Shown: positions 17,304-26,866, numbered from the stretch's first letter. The stretch: DNA of 64,000 bases from Pseudomonas sp. NKUCC02_KPG (GCF_019345465.1 NZ_JAHKRC010000011.1:147812-211811), one strand, 5' to 3'. Made by a program: numbers and translations. Notes: generated by a model not told the origin, from the sequence alone.

Positions 17304-17762
17304 GTGTCGAGCAAGCTAGAACAGTTGCAGGACTTGTTGGCCCCGGTGATCGTGGCCCTTGGCTATGAATGCTGGGGTATTGAATTTTCGGCTCAAGGCC
17401 GCCATTCAATGTTGCGTGTGTATATCGACAAGGAAGGCGGCGTACTGGTGGATGACTGCGCAATCGTGAGTCGTCAGATCAGCGGCGTTTTGGATGTCGA
17501 AGATCCTATCGCTGTTGAATACACCCTTGAAGTTTCTTCTCCTGGCATGGAACGCCCACTGTTCACCATTGAGCAGTTTGCGAAATTTGCCGGTGAGCAA
17601 GTGAGGATCAAGCTGCGCTCGCCTTTCGAAGGGCGACGTAACTTTCAGGGCCTTCTGCGCGGCGTAGAAGAGCAGGACATTGTGGTGCAAGTTGAAGACC
17701 ATGAATTCCTGTTGCCGATCGATATGATCGACAAGGCCAACATTATTCCCAGTTTTGACTGA
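17304..17762 (+). CDS. rimP: Ribosome maturation factor RimP
   Basis: 152 residues from GTG 17304, with AGGGGGTTCAG upstream. Family stretches: GYECWGIEF, LRVYIDKEGGVLVDDCA, LEVSSPGMERPL and a C-terminal Sm-like barrel. It assists 30S subunit maturation in the cytoplasm. It is the first protein gene of the operon and is followed by nusA after 47 bases. Two terminators precede it. Confidence 0.97.
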   Translation: MSSKLEQLQDLLAPVIVALGYECWGIEFSAQGRHSMLRVYIDKEGGVLVDDCAIVSRQISGVLDVEDPIAVEYTLEVSSPGMERPLFTIEQFAKFAGEQVRIKLRSPFEGRRNFQGLLRGVEEQDIVVQVEDHEFLLPIDMIDKANIIPSFD

Positions 17763-17809
17763 GACGCGGATCCCGCGGATCCAATGGCTTGCGAAAGGCG
17801 AGGCGTACG

Positions 17810-19291
17810 ATGAGCAAAGAAGTACTGCTGGTTGTTGAGTCGGTGTCCAATGAAAAGGGCGTACCGGCAAACGTTATTTTTGAAGCGCTGGAGCTGGCTC
17901 TGGCCACCGCGACCAAAAAGCGTTTTGAGGACGAAGTCGAACTGCGTGTGGAAATCAATCGCCACACCGGTAACTACGAGACTTTCCGTCGCTGGACTGT
18001 GGTCGAAGACGAAGATCTGGATGATCCAGCATACGAGTTGGCGGTTGACCAGGCCCAGGCGAAACAGCCAGGCGCTGTAGCCGGCGATATTATCGAAGAG
18101 AAAATCGATTCTATCGAATTCGGTCGGATTGCTGCACAAACGGCCAAACAGGTCATCGTGCAAAAAGTCCGCGAAGCCGAGCGTGCTCAAGTAGTCGATG
18201 CTTATCGCGAGCGTCTGGGCGAGATCATTTCGGGTACCGTTAAAAAAGTGACACGTGACAACGTGATCGTTGATCTGGGCAATAACGCTGAAGCGTTGCT
18301 GGCCCGTGAAGACATCATTTCCCGTGAAACTTTCCGTGTTGGCGTACGCCTTCGCGCGCTGCTCAAGGAAATCCGCACAGAGAACCGCGGCCCTCAGCTG
18401 ATCCTGTCGCGTACCGCGCCAGAGATGCTGATCGAGCTGTTCCGCATTGAAGTGCCAGAGATCTCCGAAGGCCTGATCGAAGTGATGGCGGCCTCCCGCG
18501 ATCCTGGATCGCGCGCTAAAATAGCCGTTCGCTCCAAAGACAAACGCATTGATCCGCAAGGTGCCTGCATTGGTATGCGCGGTTCGCGTGTCCAGGCAGT
18601 GTCCGGCGAATTGGGCGGAGAGCGAGTGGATATCGTCCTTTGGGATGACAACCCGGCGCAGTTCGTGATCAACGCAATGTCGCCAGCAGAAGTGGCGGCA
18701 ATTATCGTCGACGAAGATGCCCATGCAATGGACATCGCCGTTGGCGCAGACAATCTGGCCCAGGCGATTGGTCGCGGCGGTCAGAACGTACGTTTGGCCA
18801 GCCAGTTGACCGGCTGGACCTTGAACGTGATGACCGAATCGGACATCCAGGCTAAGCAGCAAGCAGAAACCGGCGATATCCTGCGCAACTTCATCGAAGA
18901 GCTGGAAGTCGATGAAGACCTGGCGCAGGTACTGGTTGATGAAGGCTTTACTAGCCTGGAAGAGATTGCCTACGTACCGGTGGAGGAAATGCTCAACATC
19001 GATGGCTTTGACGAAGATACCGTCAACGAGCTTCGCGCTCGGGCCAAGGATCGACTGTTGACTAAAGCCATCGCTACTGAGGAAAAGCTGGCAGACGCCC
19101 ATCCGGCCGAAGACCTGCTCTCACTTGAGGGTATGGACAAGGATTTGGCGATGGAACTGGCGGTGCGCGGCGTAATTACCCGCGAAGACCTGGCCGAGCA
19201 GTCTATTGACGACCTGCTCGACATCGACGGCATTGACGATGATCGTGCCGGCAAGTTGATCATGGCCGCCCGAGCCCATTGGTTCGAGTAA
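17810..19291 (+). CDS. nusA: Transcription termination/antitermination protein NusA
   Basis: 493 residues from ATG 17810 (MSKEVLLVVESVSNEKG). An N-terminal polymerase-binding domain (1-125), S1 domain (about 135-200), and KH1/KH2 domains (about 230-345, with DPQGACIGMRGSRVQ and IGRGGQNVRLAS) are followed by two acidic helix-hairpin repeats (about 365-425 and 440-493), as in enterobacterial NusA. It controls pausing, Rho-independent termination and rRNA antitermination. Its own operon has terminators upstream of rimP, so autoregulation is plausible. Confidence 0.98.
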   Translation: MSKEVLLVVESVSNEKGVPANVIFEALELALATATKKRFEDEVELRVEINRHTGNYETFRRWTVVEDEDLDDPAYELAVDQAQAKQPGAVAGDIIEEKIDSIEFGRIAAQTAKQVIVQKVREAERAQVVDAYRERLGEIISGTVKKVTRDNVIVDLGNNAEALLAREDIISRETFRVGVRLRALLKEIRTENRGPQLILSRTAPEMLIELFRIEVPEISEGLIEVMAASRDPGSRAKIAVRSKDKRIDPQGACIGMRGSRVQAVSGELGGERVDIVLWDDNPAQFVINAMSPAEVAAIIVDEDAHAMDIAVGADNLAQAIGRGGQNVRLASQLTGWTLNVMTESDIQAKQQAETGDILRNFIEELEVDEDLAQVLVDEGFTSLEEIAYVPVEEMLNIDGFDEDTVNELRARAKDRLLTKAIATEEKLADAHPAEDLLSLEGMDKDLAMELAVRGVITREDLAEQSIDDLLDIDGIDDDRAGKLIMAARAHWFE

Positions 19292-19318
19292 TTAGGCGCG
19301 GCCTGAGGAGAGAAATGC

Positions 19319-21820
19319 ATGACGCAAGTCACGGTGAAACAACTGGCCGATGAGGTCAAAACACCGGTTGAGCGCCTGTTGCAGCAGATGCGTGAGGCAG
19401 GTCTGCCGCACAACGCCGCCGAGCAGAATGTGACCGACAGTGAGAAGCAAGCTCTGCTGACTCACCTGAAAAGCAGCCACAAGGCTAAAGTGGAAGAACC
19501 GCGCAAGATCACTTTGCAGCGTAAAACCACCAGTACCCTGCGTGTTGCTGGCAGCAAAAGCATTAGCGTTGAAGTACGCAAGAAGAAAGTCTTCGTACAG
19601 CAAAGCCCGGAAGAAATCGAAGCCGAGCGCAAACGTGAGATGGATGAACGTCGTGCAGTAGAAAGTGCCGCACGTCAGAAGGCTGAAGAAGAGTCCAAGC
19701 GTCGCGCCGAAGAAGAAGCGCGCCGTCAGCCTGCATCTACTCCTGCGCCAGCTCCAGCCGTAGCGGCACCTGCACCTGTGCAAACCGCACCGGCAGCAGC
19801 GCCTGCTCCGGCTGCTGATGCACGCAAGCGTGACGAACAGCGTCGCCCGGACAAACCACGTGCAGACGATAACAATCGTCGCGGTAGTGGTGACGGCGAT
19901 CGTAAAAACGCTCCGCATCGTGCCTCGGTCAAAGAAAAAGCACCGACTCCACGTGTTGCTCCACGCACTTCCGACGAAGAAAGCGACAGCTTCCGTCGCG
20001 GTGGTCGTGGCAAGGGCAAGCTGAAGAAGCGTAACGCTCACGGTTTCCAGAGCCCAACAGGCCCTGTAGTTCGTGACGTGCAGATTGGCGAGACCATCAC
20101 TGTCGGCGATTTGGCTGCACAGATGTCGGTCAAGGCTGCCGAAGTCATCAAGTTCATGTTCAAGCTGGGTACTCCAGCGACCATCAACCAGGTACTTGAT
20201 CAGGAAACTGCTCAACTGGTAGCTGAAGAACTGGGCCACAAAGTGACTCTGGTAAGCGACAACGCCCTGGAAGATTCCCTGGCCGAGTCCCTGAAATTCG
20301 AAGGCGAGTCGTTCTCCCGTGCTCCGGTTGTGACCGTAATGGGCCACGTTGACCACGGTAAAACTTCCCTGCTCGACTATATCCGTCGTGCCAAGGTAGC
20401 TGCTGGCGAAGCCGGTGGTATTACTCAGCACATCGGTGCGTACCACGTTGAAACCGAACGCGGCATGGTCACTTTCCTCGATACCCCGGGTCACGCTGCG
20501 TTTACCGCAATGCGTGCACGTGGTGCCAAGGCGACTGACATCGTGATTCTGGTTGTTGCTGCAGACGACGGCGTAATGCCGCAAACCATCGAAGCTGTTC
20601 AGCATGCGAAAGCCGCTGGCGTGCCTCTGGTTGTTGCAGTGAACAAGATCGACAAGCCAGGTGCTGATCTCGATCGCATCCGCAGCGAATTGTCCGTTCA
20701 CGGCGTGACCTCGGAAGAGTGGGGTGGTGACACTCCGTTTGTTTCGGTCTCGGCGAAAATGGGTACCGGCGTTGACGAATTGCTCGAAGCCGTATTGCTG
20801 CAAGCTGAAGTTCTGGAACTCAAGGCCACTCCATCGGCTCCTGGCCGTGGTGTAGTTGTTGAGTCCCGCCTGGACAAAGGCCGTGGCCCTGTTGCAACTG
20901 TTCTGGTTCAAGACGGTACCCTGCGCCAAGGCGACATGGTTCTGGTCGGCTCCAACTACGGTCGCATCCGTGCCATGCTCGATGAGAACGGCAAGCCTAT
21001 CAAGGAAGCCGGTCCATCCATCCCTGTCGAGATCCTCGGCCTGGACGGAACGCCAGATGCTGGCGACGAGATGAGCGTAATGACTGACGAGAAGAAGGCG
21101 CGTGAAGTTGCCCTGTTCCGTCAAGGCAAGTTCCGCGAAGTGAAACTGGCGCGTGCTCACGCAGGCAAGCTGGAAAACATCTTCGAGAACATGGGCCAGG
21201 AAGAGAAGAAGACGCTTAACATCGTCCTCAAATCTGACGTCCGTGGTTCGTTGGAAGCTCTGCAGGGCGCGTTGAGCGGCCTGGGTAACGACGAAGTGCA
21301 AGTGCGCGTAGTTGGCGGCGGTGTTGGTGGTATCACCGAGAGCGACGCTAACCTGGCACTGGCCTCCAACGCTGTTCTGTTTGGCTTCAACGTGCGTGCC
21401 GATGCCGGCGCTCGCAAGATTGTCGAGCAGGAAGGTCTGGACATGCGTTACTACAACGTCATCTACGACATCATCGAAGACGTCAAGAAAGCCCTTACCG
21501 GCATGCTTGGCAGCGACGTTCGGGAGAACATCCTGGGTATCGCTGAAGTCCGTGACGTGTTCCGTTCGCCTAAGTTTGGCGCGGTTGCAGGTTGCATGGT
21601 GCTTGAAGGTGTTGTTCACCGTAACCGTCCAATCCGCGTACTGCGTGAAGACATCGTTATCTACGAAGGCGAGCTGGAATCCCTGCGCCGCTTTAAAGAT
21701 GACATGTCCGAAGTGCGTGCCGGCATGGAATGCGGTATCGGCGTCAAGAGCTACAACGACGTTAAAGTCGGTGACAAGATCGAAGTGTTCGAGAAGGTCC
21801 AGGTTGCTCGCAGCCTCTAA
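19319..21820 (+). CDS. infB: Translation initiation factor IF-2
   Basis: 833 residues. A small N-terminal IF2-N fold (MTQVTVKQLADEVKTPVERL) is followed by a long charged linker rich in Glu/Arg/Ala/Pro (about 90-240) and a second IF2-N fold (about 250-320). The G domain has GHVDHGKTS (about 342-350), DTPGHAAF and NKIDKPG. C-terminal domains C1/C2 bind fMet-tRNA. It delivers initiator tRNA to the 30S subunit, fitting the initiator tRNA gene at the head of this cluster. Internal in-frame starts might produce a shorter isoform, as in E. coli; this is not shown here. Confidence 0.98.
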   Translation: MTQVTVKQLADEVKTPVERLLQQMREAGLPHNAAEQNVTDSEKQALLTHLKSSHKAKVEEPRKITLQRKTTSTLRVAGSKSISVEVRKKKVFVQQSPEEIEAERKREMDERRAVESAARQKAEEESKRRAEEEARRQPASTPAPAPAVAAPAPVQTAPAAAPAPAADARKRDEQRRPDKPRADDNNRRGSGDGDRKNAPHRASVKEKAPTPRVAPRTSDEESDSFRRGGRGKGKLKKRNAHGFQSPTGPVVRDVQIGETITVGDLAAQMSVKAAEVIKFMFKLGTPATINQVLDQETAQLVAEELGHKVTLVSDNALEDSLAESLKFEGESFSRAPVVTVMGHVDHGKTSLLDYIRRAKVAAGEAGGITQHIGAYHVETERGMVTFLDTPGHAAFTAMRARGAKATDIVILVVAADDGVMPQTIEAVQHAKAAGVPLVVAVNKIDKPGADLDRIRSELSVHGVTSEEWGGDTPFVSVSAKMGTGVDELLEAVLLQAEVLELKATPSAPGRGVVVESRLDKGRGPVATVLVQDGTLRQGDMVLVGSNYGRIRAMLDENGKPIKEAGPSIPVEILGLDGTPDAGDEMSVMTDEKKAREVALFRQGKFREVKLARAHAGKLENIFENMGQEEKKTLNIVLKSDVRGSLEALQGALSGLGNDEVQVRVVGGGVGGITESDANLALASNAVLFGFNVRADAGARKIVEQEGLDMRYYNVIYDIIEDVKKALTGMLGSDVRENILGIAEVRDVFRSPKFGAVAGCMVLEGVVHRNRPIRVLREDIVIYEGELESLRRFKDDMSEVRAGMECGIGVKSYNDVKVGDKIEVFEKVQVARSL

Positions 21821-21891
21821 CTCGCGAGCCTCAAGAGCGAGGACGAGCCCGCGCATGCAAATGCGCAGTGCTCGGCCTGGACTCTAAACGC

Positions 21892-21928
21892 AACGCCCGG
21901 TCCGGCTTCTGTCGTGCCGGGCGTTTGC
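21892..21928 (+). terminator. Terminator-like hairpin between infB and rbfA
   Basis: AACGCCCGG (21892-21900) pairs with CCGGGCGTT (21917-21925) across a 16-base loop, then TTGCC. The stem is strong but the U tract is poor, so it may be a partial terminator or processing site in the operon. Confidence 0.5.
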
Positions 21929-21978
21929 CGCTTTCAGACCGCATGGGTTTCCCATGGGTGAGTAACAGGTAACAATAC

Positions 21979-22380
21979 ATGGCAAAAGAATATAGCCGTA
22001 CCCAACGTATTGGCGATCAGATGCAGCGCGAGCTGGCACAGCTGATCCGTCGTGAAGTCAAAGACCCGCGCGTGGGTCTGGTCACCATTACTGCTGTTGA
22101 AGTCAGCCGTGACGTCGGTCACGCGAAGATCTTCATCACCGTGATGGGCGAGGACAGCGCTGAAGAGATCGCTCAAAGCATCAAGGTGCTGAACTCGGCA
22201 GCGGGTTTCCTGCGCATGCAACTGGCGCGTGAAATGAAACTGCGCAGCGTTCCTCAGCTGCACTTCCACTACGATGAAAGTGTCGTGCGTGGCGCTCACC
22301 TGTCCGCTTTGATCGAGCGTGCAGTGGCTGAAGACAATCAGCACCCTGAAGCCACTGCTCCCGAAGACACCAAGGAGTAA
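21979..22380 (+). CDS. rbfA: 30S ribosome-binding factor RbfA
   Basis: 133 residues with a single KH-like domain. The N terminus AKEYSRTQRIGDQMQREL and the motif DPRVGLVTITAVEVSRD are family-typical, and the Lxxxxx-SAAGFLRMQLAR helix follows. It binds the 5' helix of 16S rRNA during 30S maturation and cold adaptation. The C-terminal 15 residues are Glu/Pro/Ala-rich. truB starts 3 bases after the stop. Confidence 0.97.
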   Translation: MAKEYSRTQRIGDQMQRELAQLIRREVKDPRVGLVTITAVEVSRDVGHAKIFITVMGEDSAEEIAQSIKVLNSAAGFLRMQLAREMKLRSVPQLHFHYDESVVRGAHLSALIERAVAEDNQHPEATAPEDTKE

Positions 22381-22383
22381 CCG

Positions 22384-23301
22384 GTGGCTCAGGTCAAGCG
22401 TATCCGTCGTAACGTCAGCGGCATCATCCTGCTCGACAAGCCGCTTGGATTCACTTCCAACGCGGCCCTGCAGAAAGTTCGCTGGCTGCTCAATGCCGAG
22501 AAGGCAGGGCACACCGGTAGCCTAGATCCATTGGCCAGCGGTGTCTTGCCGTTGTGCTTTGGCGAAGCCACCAAGTTTTCGCAATACCTGCTCGATTCCG
22601 ACAAGGGTTATGAAACCCTGATGCAATTGGGCAAGACCACCACGACTGCAGATGCTGAAGGCGATGTTTTGCTGACACGTCCAGTGACCGTTGGTCGCGC
22701 CGATATCGAAGCTGTTTTGCCTAGTTTTCGTGGGAAAATCAGTCAGATACCGCCGATGTACTCTGCACTCAAGCGCGACGGACAGCCGCTTTACAAGTTG
22801 GCCCGTGCAGGCGAAGTGGTGGAGCGTGAACCACGTTCTGTTACTATTACCCGCCTCGAATTGCTGGCCAGCGAAGGTGACACTGCGCGCTTGGCCGTCG
22901 ACTGCACCAAAGGCACCTATATCCGTACCCTCGTGGAAGATATCGGTGAGCAATTGGGTTGCGGTGCATACGTTGCAGAGCTGCGTCGTACACACGCAGG
23001 ACCTTTCAGCCTGGCCCAAACGGTGACGCTGGAAGAGTTGGAAGCTGTGCATGCCGAAGGCGGCAACGAAGCGGTTGATCGCTTCCTTATGCCATCGGAC
23101 AGTGGCTTGCTGGACTGGCCATTACTGCACTTCTCGGAACACAGTGCGTTCTATTGGCTCAATGGCCAACCGGTTCGTGCTCCTGATGCCCCGAAGTTCG
23201 GTATGGTACGAGTACAAGATCACAACGGTCGCTTTATCGGTATCGGTGAAGTGAGCGAAGACGGGCGCATCGCGCCGCGTCGACTGATTCGGTCGGAATG
23301 A
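22384..23301 (+). CDS. truB: tRNA pseudouridine(55) synthase TruB
   Basis: 305 residues from GTG 22384. The catalytic Asp48 lies in AGHTGSLDPLASGVLPL. Other signatures are DKGYETLMQLGKTTTTADAEG and the C-terminal TruB/PUA-like region. It makes the T-loop pseudouridine of all elongator tRNAs. It follows rbfA with a 3-base gap, implying coupled translation, and is followed by a 162-base leader before rpsO. Confidence 0.98.
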   Translation: MAQVKRIRRNVSGIILLDKPLGFTSNAALQKVRWLLNAEKAGHTGSLDPLASGVLPLCFGEATKFSQYLLDSDKGYETLMQLGKTTTTADAEGDVLLTRPVTVGRADIEAVLPSFRGKISQIPPMYSALKRDGQPLYKLARAGEVVEREPRSVTITRLELLASEGDTARLAVDCTKGTYIRTLVEDIGEQLGCGAYVAELRRTHAGPFSLAQTVTLEELEAVHAEGGNEAVDRFLMPSDSGLLDWPLLHFSEHSAFYWLNGQPVRAPDAPKFGMVRVQDHNGRFIGIGEVSEDGRIAPRRLIRSE

Positions 23302-23463
23302 CCGAAACCAGGCTGCATCGGGATGTAATACTCTTGGGGCAGACTGGAATGAGGGTGGCTGTTATTAGGCACGGTCACATCTCACTTTTAAATACGAGGA
23401 TTTGTCCTCGGCCTATTGGATCTGTCTTGTTCGCAAGCAGGCCCTAATTGAAAGGAAAGCCAA

Positions 23464-23733
23464 ATGGCACTTACAGTTGAACACAAAGCAGAAATCGTAG
23501 CTGACTACCAGCAAGCTCCAGGTGATACAGGTTCTCCAGAAGTGCAGGTTGCACTGCTGACCTTTAACATCAACACGCTGCAAGGTCACTTCAAGGCAAA
23601 CATCAAGGATCACCACTCCCGTCGTGGTCTGATCCGCATGGTAAACCAGCGTCGTAAGCTGCTGGACTACCTCAAAGGCAAAAACGTTGAGCGTTACAAA
23701 ACGCTGATCGCTCGCCTGGGTCTGCGTCGCTAA
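23464..23733 (+). CDS. rpsO: 30S ribosomal protein S15
   Basis: 89 residues, the standard length, with DTGSPEVQVALLTFNINTL and DHHSRRGLIRMVNQRRKLL, which contact 16S rRNA helices 20-22. RBS AAAGGAAAG precedes ATG. In E. coli S15 represses its own mRNA through a leader structure; here the 162-base leader contains the small hairpin GAGGA-TTTG-TCCTC at about 23396-23409, but I did not recognise a defined S15 site. Confidence 0.98.
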   Translation: MALTVEHKAEIVADYQQAPGDTGSPEVQVALLTFNINTLQGHFKANIKDHHSRRGLIRMVNQRRKLLDYLKGKNVERYKTLIARLGLRR

Positions 23734-23747
23734 TAGCGATGTTGCTA

Positions 23748-23810
23748 GAGGCTGGTTGTCTGTCGTGCGTTTGCGGATTTTCCGCAGGCGTACGGCAGGC
23801 TTCCAGCCTC
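23748..23810 (+). promoter_or_regulatory. Long hairpin between rpsO and pnp (candidate RNase III site)
   Basis: GAGGCTGG (23748-23755) pairs with CCAGCCTC (23803-23810). Inside it TGTCGT pairs with ACGGCA and TGCGGA with TCCGCA, giving a nearly continuous long duplex of about 25 bp. In E. coli a comparable rpsO-pnp hairpin is cut by RNase III, which lets PNPase repress its own mRNA. The position and length fit the same role; this is inference. Confidence 0.7.
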
Positions 23811-23835
23811 AAGTTTTATCTGGACTAGCCGGATT

Positions 23836-23896
23836 CTTACGAAAGCTTGCCGCGCGGGCTGTTTTCGTAAGCATCTTGAGTCGGGTCAATACCCGA
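23836..23896 (+). promoter_or_regulatory. Two further hairpins in the pnp leader
   Basis: CTTACGAAA (23836-23844) pairs with TTTTCGTAAG (ending near 23871), and TCGGGT pairs with ACCCGA at 23881-23896. Neither has a T tract, so they look like leader structure and not terminators. They lie 60-120 bases before the pnp start. Confidence 0.5.
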
Positions 23897-23957
23897 TGTT
23901 GCGCATGACTTTCGCAAGAAACCCGTTCCCCAAGAGCCACAAAGAAGGTAGGACACC

Positions 23958-26063
23958 GTGAACCCGGTTATCAAAAAATTTCAGTTCGGTCAGTCGACCG
24001 TTACTCTAGAGACTGGCCGTATCGCCCGTCAGGCCTCCGGCGCAGTATTGGTCACCGTTGACGACGACGTCAGCGTGTTGGTGACTGTTGTCGGCTCCAA
24101 GCAAGCTGATCCAGGCAAGGGCTTCTTCCCTCTGTCTGTTCACTACCAAGAAAAAACCTACGCCGCGGGTAAAATCCCAGGCGGTTTCTTCAAACGTGAA
24201 GGTCGCCCTTCCGAGAAAGAAACCCTGACGTCGCGTCTGATCGACCGTCCGATCCGTCCGCTGTTCCCAGAAGGTTTCATGAACGAAGTGCAGGTTGTCT
24301 GCACCGTTCTGTCCACCAGCAAGAAAACCGATCCGGACGTCGCTGCGATGATCGGTACTTCGGCAGCCCTGGCTATCTCCGGTATTCCTTTTGATGGTCC
24401 GATCGGCGCTGCCCGCGTTGCTTACCACGAAAGCACCGGCTACCTGCTGAACCCGACTTACGAGCAACTGGCTGCTTCGAGCCTGGACATGGTCGTTGCC
24501 GGTACTTCGGAAGCCGTATTGATGGTTGAATCGGAAGCCAAAGAGCTGACCGAAGACCAGATGCTGGGCGCAGTACTGTTTGCCCACGACGAATTCCAGG
24601 TAGTGATCCAGGCTGTCAAAGAGCTGGCTGCCGAAGCTGCAAAACCAACGTGGGACTGGGCTGCTGCCCCGGAAGCTACCGCACTGCTGGGCGCTATCCG
24701 TGCCGAGTTCGGCGAAGCGATCTCCCAGGCTTACACCATCACCGTCAAGGCAGACCGTTACGCACGTCTGGGCGAGTTGAAGGATCAGGTTGTAGCCAAG
24801 CTGTCCGGTGAAGAAGGCCAGCCTTCTGCCAGCGAAGTCAAAGCTGCTTTCGGCGAAATCGAATACCGCACCGTTCGCGAAAACATCGTAAACGGCAAGC
24901 CGCGTATCGATGGCCGTGACACCAAGACTGTTCGTCCTCTGAACATCGAAGTAGGTGTTCTGCCGAAGACCCACGGTTCTGCTCTGTTCACCCGTGGCGA
25001 AACTCAGGCTCTGGTTGTTGCAACGCTGGGTACTGCCCGTGACGCACAACTGCTGGACACCCTGGAAGGCGAGAAAAAAGACCCGTTCATGCTGCACTAC
25101 AACTTCCCTCCGTTCTCGGTAGGTGAGTGTGGTCGTATGGGTGGCGCCGGTCGTCGCGAAATCGGTCACGGCCGTCTGGCCCGCCGTTCGGTTCAGGCCA
25201 TGCTGCCTGCTGCCGACGTGTTCCCGTACACCATCCGTGTTGTATCGGAAATCACCGAATCCAACGGTTCCAGCTCGATGGCATCGGTGTGTGGTGCTTC
25301 CCTGGCACTGATGGACGCTGGTGTTCCGATGAAGGCACCGGTTGCCGGTATCGCCATGGGTCTGGTTAAAGAAGGCGAGAAATTCGCTGTCCTGACCGAC
25401 ATCCTGGGTGACGAAGATCACTTGGGCGACATGGACTTCAAAGTAGCCGGTACCGCCAAAGGTGTTACCGCGCTGCAGATGGACATCAAGATCAAGGGCA
25501 TCACCGAAGAAATCATGGAGATCGCACTGGGCCAAGCCCTGGACGCTCGCCTGAACATCTTGGGTCAGATGAACCAGATCATTGCCGTATCGCGCAACGA
25601 ACTGTCGGCCAACGCTCCGACCATGATTGCGATGAAGATCGACACCGACAAAATCCGTGATGTCATCGGTAAAGGCGGCGCGACCATCCGTGCAATCTGT
25701 GAAGAAACCAAAGCTTCGATCGATATCGAAGACGACGGTTCGATCAAGATCTTCGGCGAAACCAAAGAAGCTGCAGAAGCAGCGCGTCAGCGCGTTCTGG
25801 GCATCACCGCTGAAGCCGAGATCGGCAAGATCTACGTGGGCAAGGTTGAGCGTATCGTCGACTTCGGCGCATTCGTAAACATCCTGCCTGGCAAGGACGG
25901 TCTGGTTCACATCTCCATGTTGAGCGACGCTCGCGTTGAGAAAGTGACTGACATTCTTAAAGAAGGTCAGGAAGTTGAAGTGCTGGTACTGGACGTGGAT
26001 AACCGCGGCCGTATCAAGCTGTCCATCAAGGACGTAGCTGCTGCCAAGGCATCGGAAGCGTAA
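23958..26063 (+). CDS. pnp: Polyribonucleotide nucleotidyltransferase (PNPase)
   Basis: 701 residues from GTG 23958 with AGAAGGTAGGAC upstream. Two RNase PH domains (about 1-220 and 310-545), a linking helical domain, a KH domain (about 555-615, with IRDVIGKGGATIRAI) and an S1 domain (about 620-695) are in normal order. Key core stretches FFKREGRPSEKE and LTDILGDEDHLGDMDFKVAG are present. It degrades RNA 3' to 5' with phosphate, typically within the RNase E degradosome. Leader hairpins suggest autoregulation. Confidence 0.98.
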   Translation: MNPVIKKFQFGQSTVTLETGRIARQASGAVLVTVDDDVSVLVTVVGSKQADPGKGFFPLSVHYQEKTYAAGKIPGGFFKREGRPSEKETLTSRLIDRPIRPLFPEGFMNEVQVVCTVLSTSKKTDPDVAAMIGTSAALAISGIPFDGPIGAARVAYHESTGYLLNPTYEQLAASSLDMVVAGTSEAVLMVESEAKELTEDQMLGAVLFAHDEFQVVIQAVKELAAEAAKPTWDWAAAPEATALLGAIRAEFGEAISQAYTITVKADRYARLGELKDQVVAKLSGEEGQPSASEVKAAFGEIEYRTVRENIVNGKPRIDGRDTKTVRPLNIEVGVLPKTHGSALFTRGETQALVVATLGTARDAQLLDTLEGEKKDPFMLHYNFPPFSVGECGRMGGAGRREIGHGRLARRSVQAMLPAADVFPYTIRVVSEITESNGSSSMASVCGASLALMDAGVPMKAPVAGIAMGLVKEGEKFAVLTDILGDEDHLGDMDFKVAGTAKGVTALQMDIKIKGITEEIMEIALGQALDARLNILGQMNQIIAVSRNELSANAPTMIAMKIDTDKIRDVIGKGGATIRAICEETKASIDIEDDGSIKIFGETKEAAEAARQRVLGITAEAEIGKIYVGKVERIVDFGAFVNILPGKDGLVHISMLSDARVEKVTDILKEGQEVEVLVLDVDNRGRIKLSIKDVAAAKASEA

Positions 26064-26085
26064 TAGCCCCCGATACCCGCGTTAC

Positions 26086-26115
26086 AAAAAAGGATCCTTC
26101 GGGATCCTTTTTTTA
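26086..26115 (+). terminator. Intrinsic terminator after pnp
   Basis: AAAAAAGGATCC, loop TTCG, GGATCCTTTTTTT. A perfect stem with a long T tract, the end of the tRNA-fMet to pnp transcription unit. Confidence 0.95.
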
Positions 26116-26352
26116 TGGGCGACGAAAAGTCAGCGCCAATGGGCGATAGGCCATGAGTGGAAACCCGCAACTTGCATGCAAATTTGCAGGACGTCATGCA
26201 TTCTGCACGATCGCCATTGTGGAGATAAATCGTAAGTCATTGATTTATAAGGATTAATTTATCTTAAAAAGTTGGCACAGGCCCTGCAATAGTAGAGATA
26301 ACCCTGCTGCCATAAGACGGCGCAGATTTTAAAGAAGACAGGAGTTACTCGT

Positions 26353-26706
26353 ATGAAGAAGTTCGCTATCGCTGCTGCAACTGCCACCGCTCTGACCCTG
26401 ACCATGGCCAACGCTGCATTTGCTGCTCAAGCGACTACACAGGCACCGATGGTCGTCGCTGCTGGCGAAGTAACTAAAGCCAAGGAAGCCACTTCTGACA
26501 CCTGGATCACCACCAAAGTGAAAGCTGACCTGGTGACTGAAAAAGGCATTCCGGGCACCGATATCAAAGTTGAGACAAACAAAGGTGTTGTTTCCCTTTC
26601 TTCGATGGTCCCAGTGACCGAAGCTCAAAAAGACATCGCTGTTGCCATCACCAAAAAGATCAAAGGCGTTAAAGCTGTCTCGGCTGATGGCCTGAAAGCC
26701 GAATAA
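26353..26706 (+). CDS. Periplasmic BON-domain protein
   Basis: 117 residues. A cleavable signal peptide (MKKFAIAAATATALTLTMANAAFA, about 24-25 residues, ending AFA-A) is followed by one BON domain (about 50-115) with the typical TWITTKVKADLVTEKG start and central glycine IPGTDIKVETNKGVVSLS. BON domains are found in OsmY-type envelope stress proteins and are thought to bind membranes or other envelope components. Strong RBS GACAGGAG. It is monocistronic, with an AT-rich upstream region (26220-26280) suggesting its own promoter. The exact role is unknown. Confidence 0.85.
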   Translation: MKKFAIAAATATALTLTMANAAFAAQATTQAPMVVAAGEVTKAKEATSDTWITTKVKADLVTEKGIPGTDIKVETNKGVVSLSSMVPVTEAQKDIAVAITKKIKGVKAVSADGLKAE

Positions 26707-26819
26707 ACACCCCTCATTTCGTAGAACCGGGGGAAACAAAGCCGCAGCGGGTAATTTGAGCAGTACGCCCGCAGGCTTTGAAACAAGGTTCATGCGACGG
26801 CCATATGGATGTGGCCATT

Positions 26820-26852
26820 ACAGCCCTCGGCGCTTGCGTCGGGGGCTGTTCT
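26820..26852 (+). terminator. Terminator-like hairpin downstream of the BON gene
   Basis: ACAGCCC (26820-26826) pairs with GGGCTGT (26843-26849) around an inner CGGCGCTTGCGTCG helix, then TCTATTTC. The 113 bases before it hold a second small stem, GGCCA/TGGCC at 26799-26816. Confidence 0.6.
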
Positions 26853-26866
26853 ATTTCTGCTGAATA

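Noticed and set aside
19292..21856. 854-codon reverse frame across infB
   Set aside because: Antisense shadow of infB with unnatural composition; no RBS or domain.
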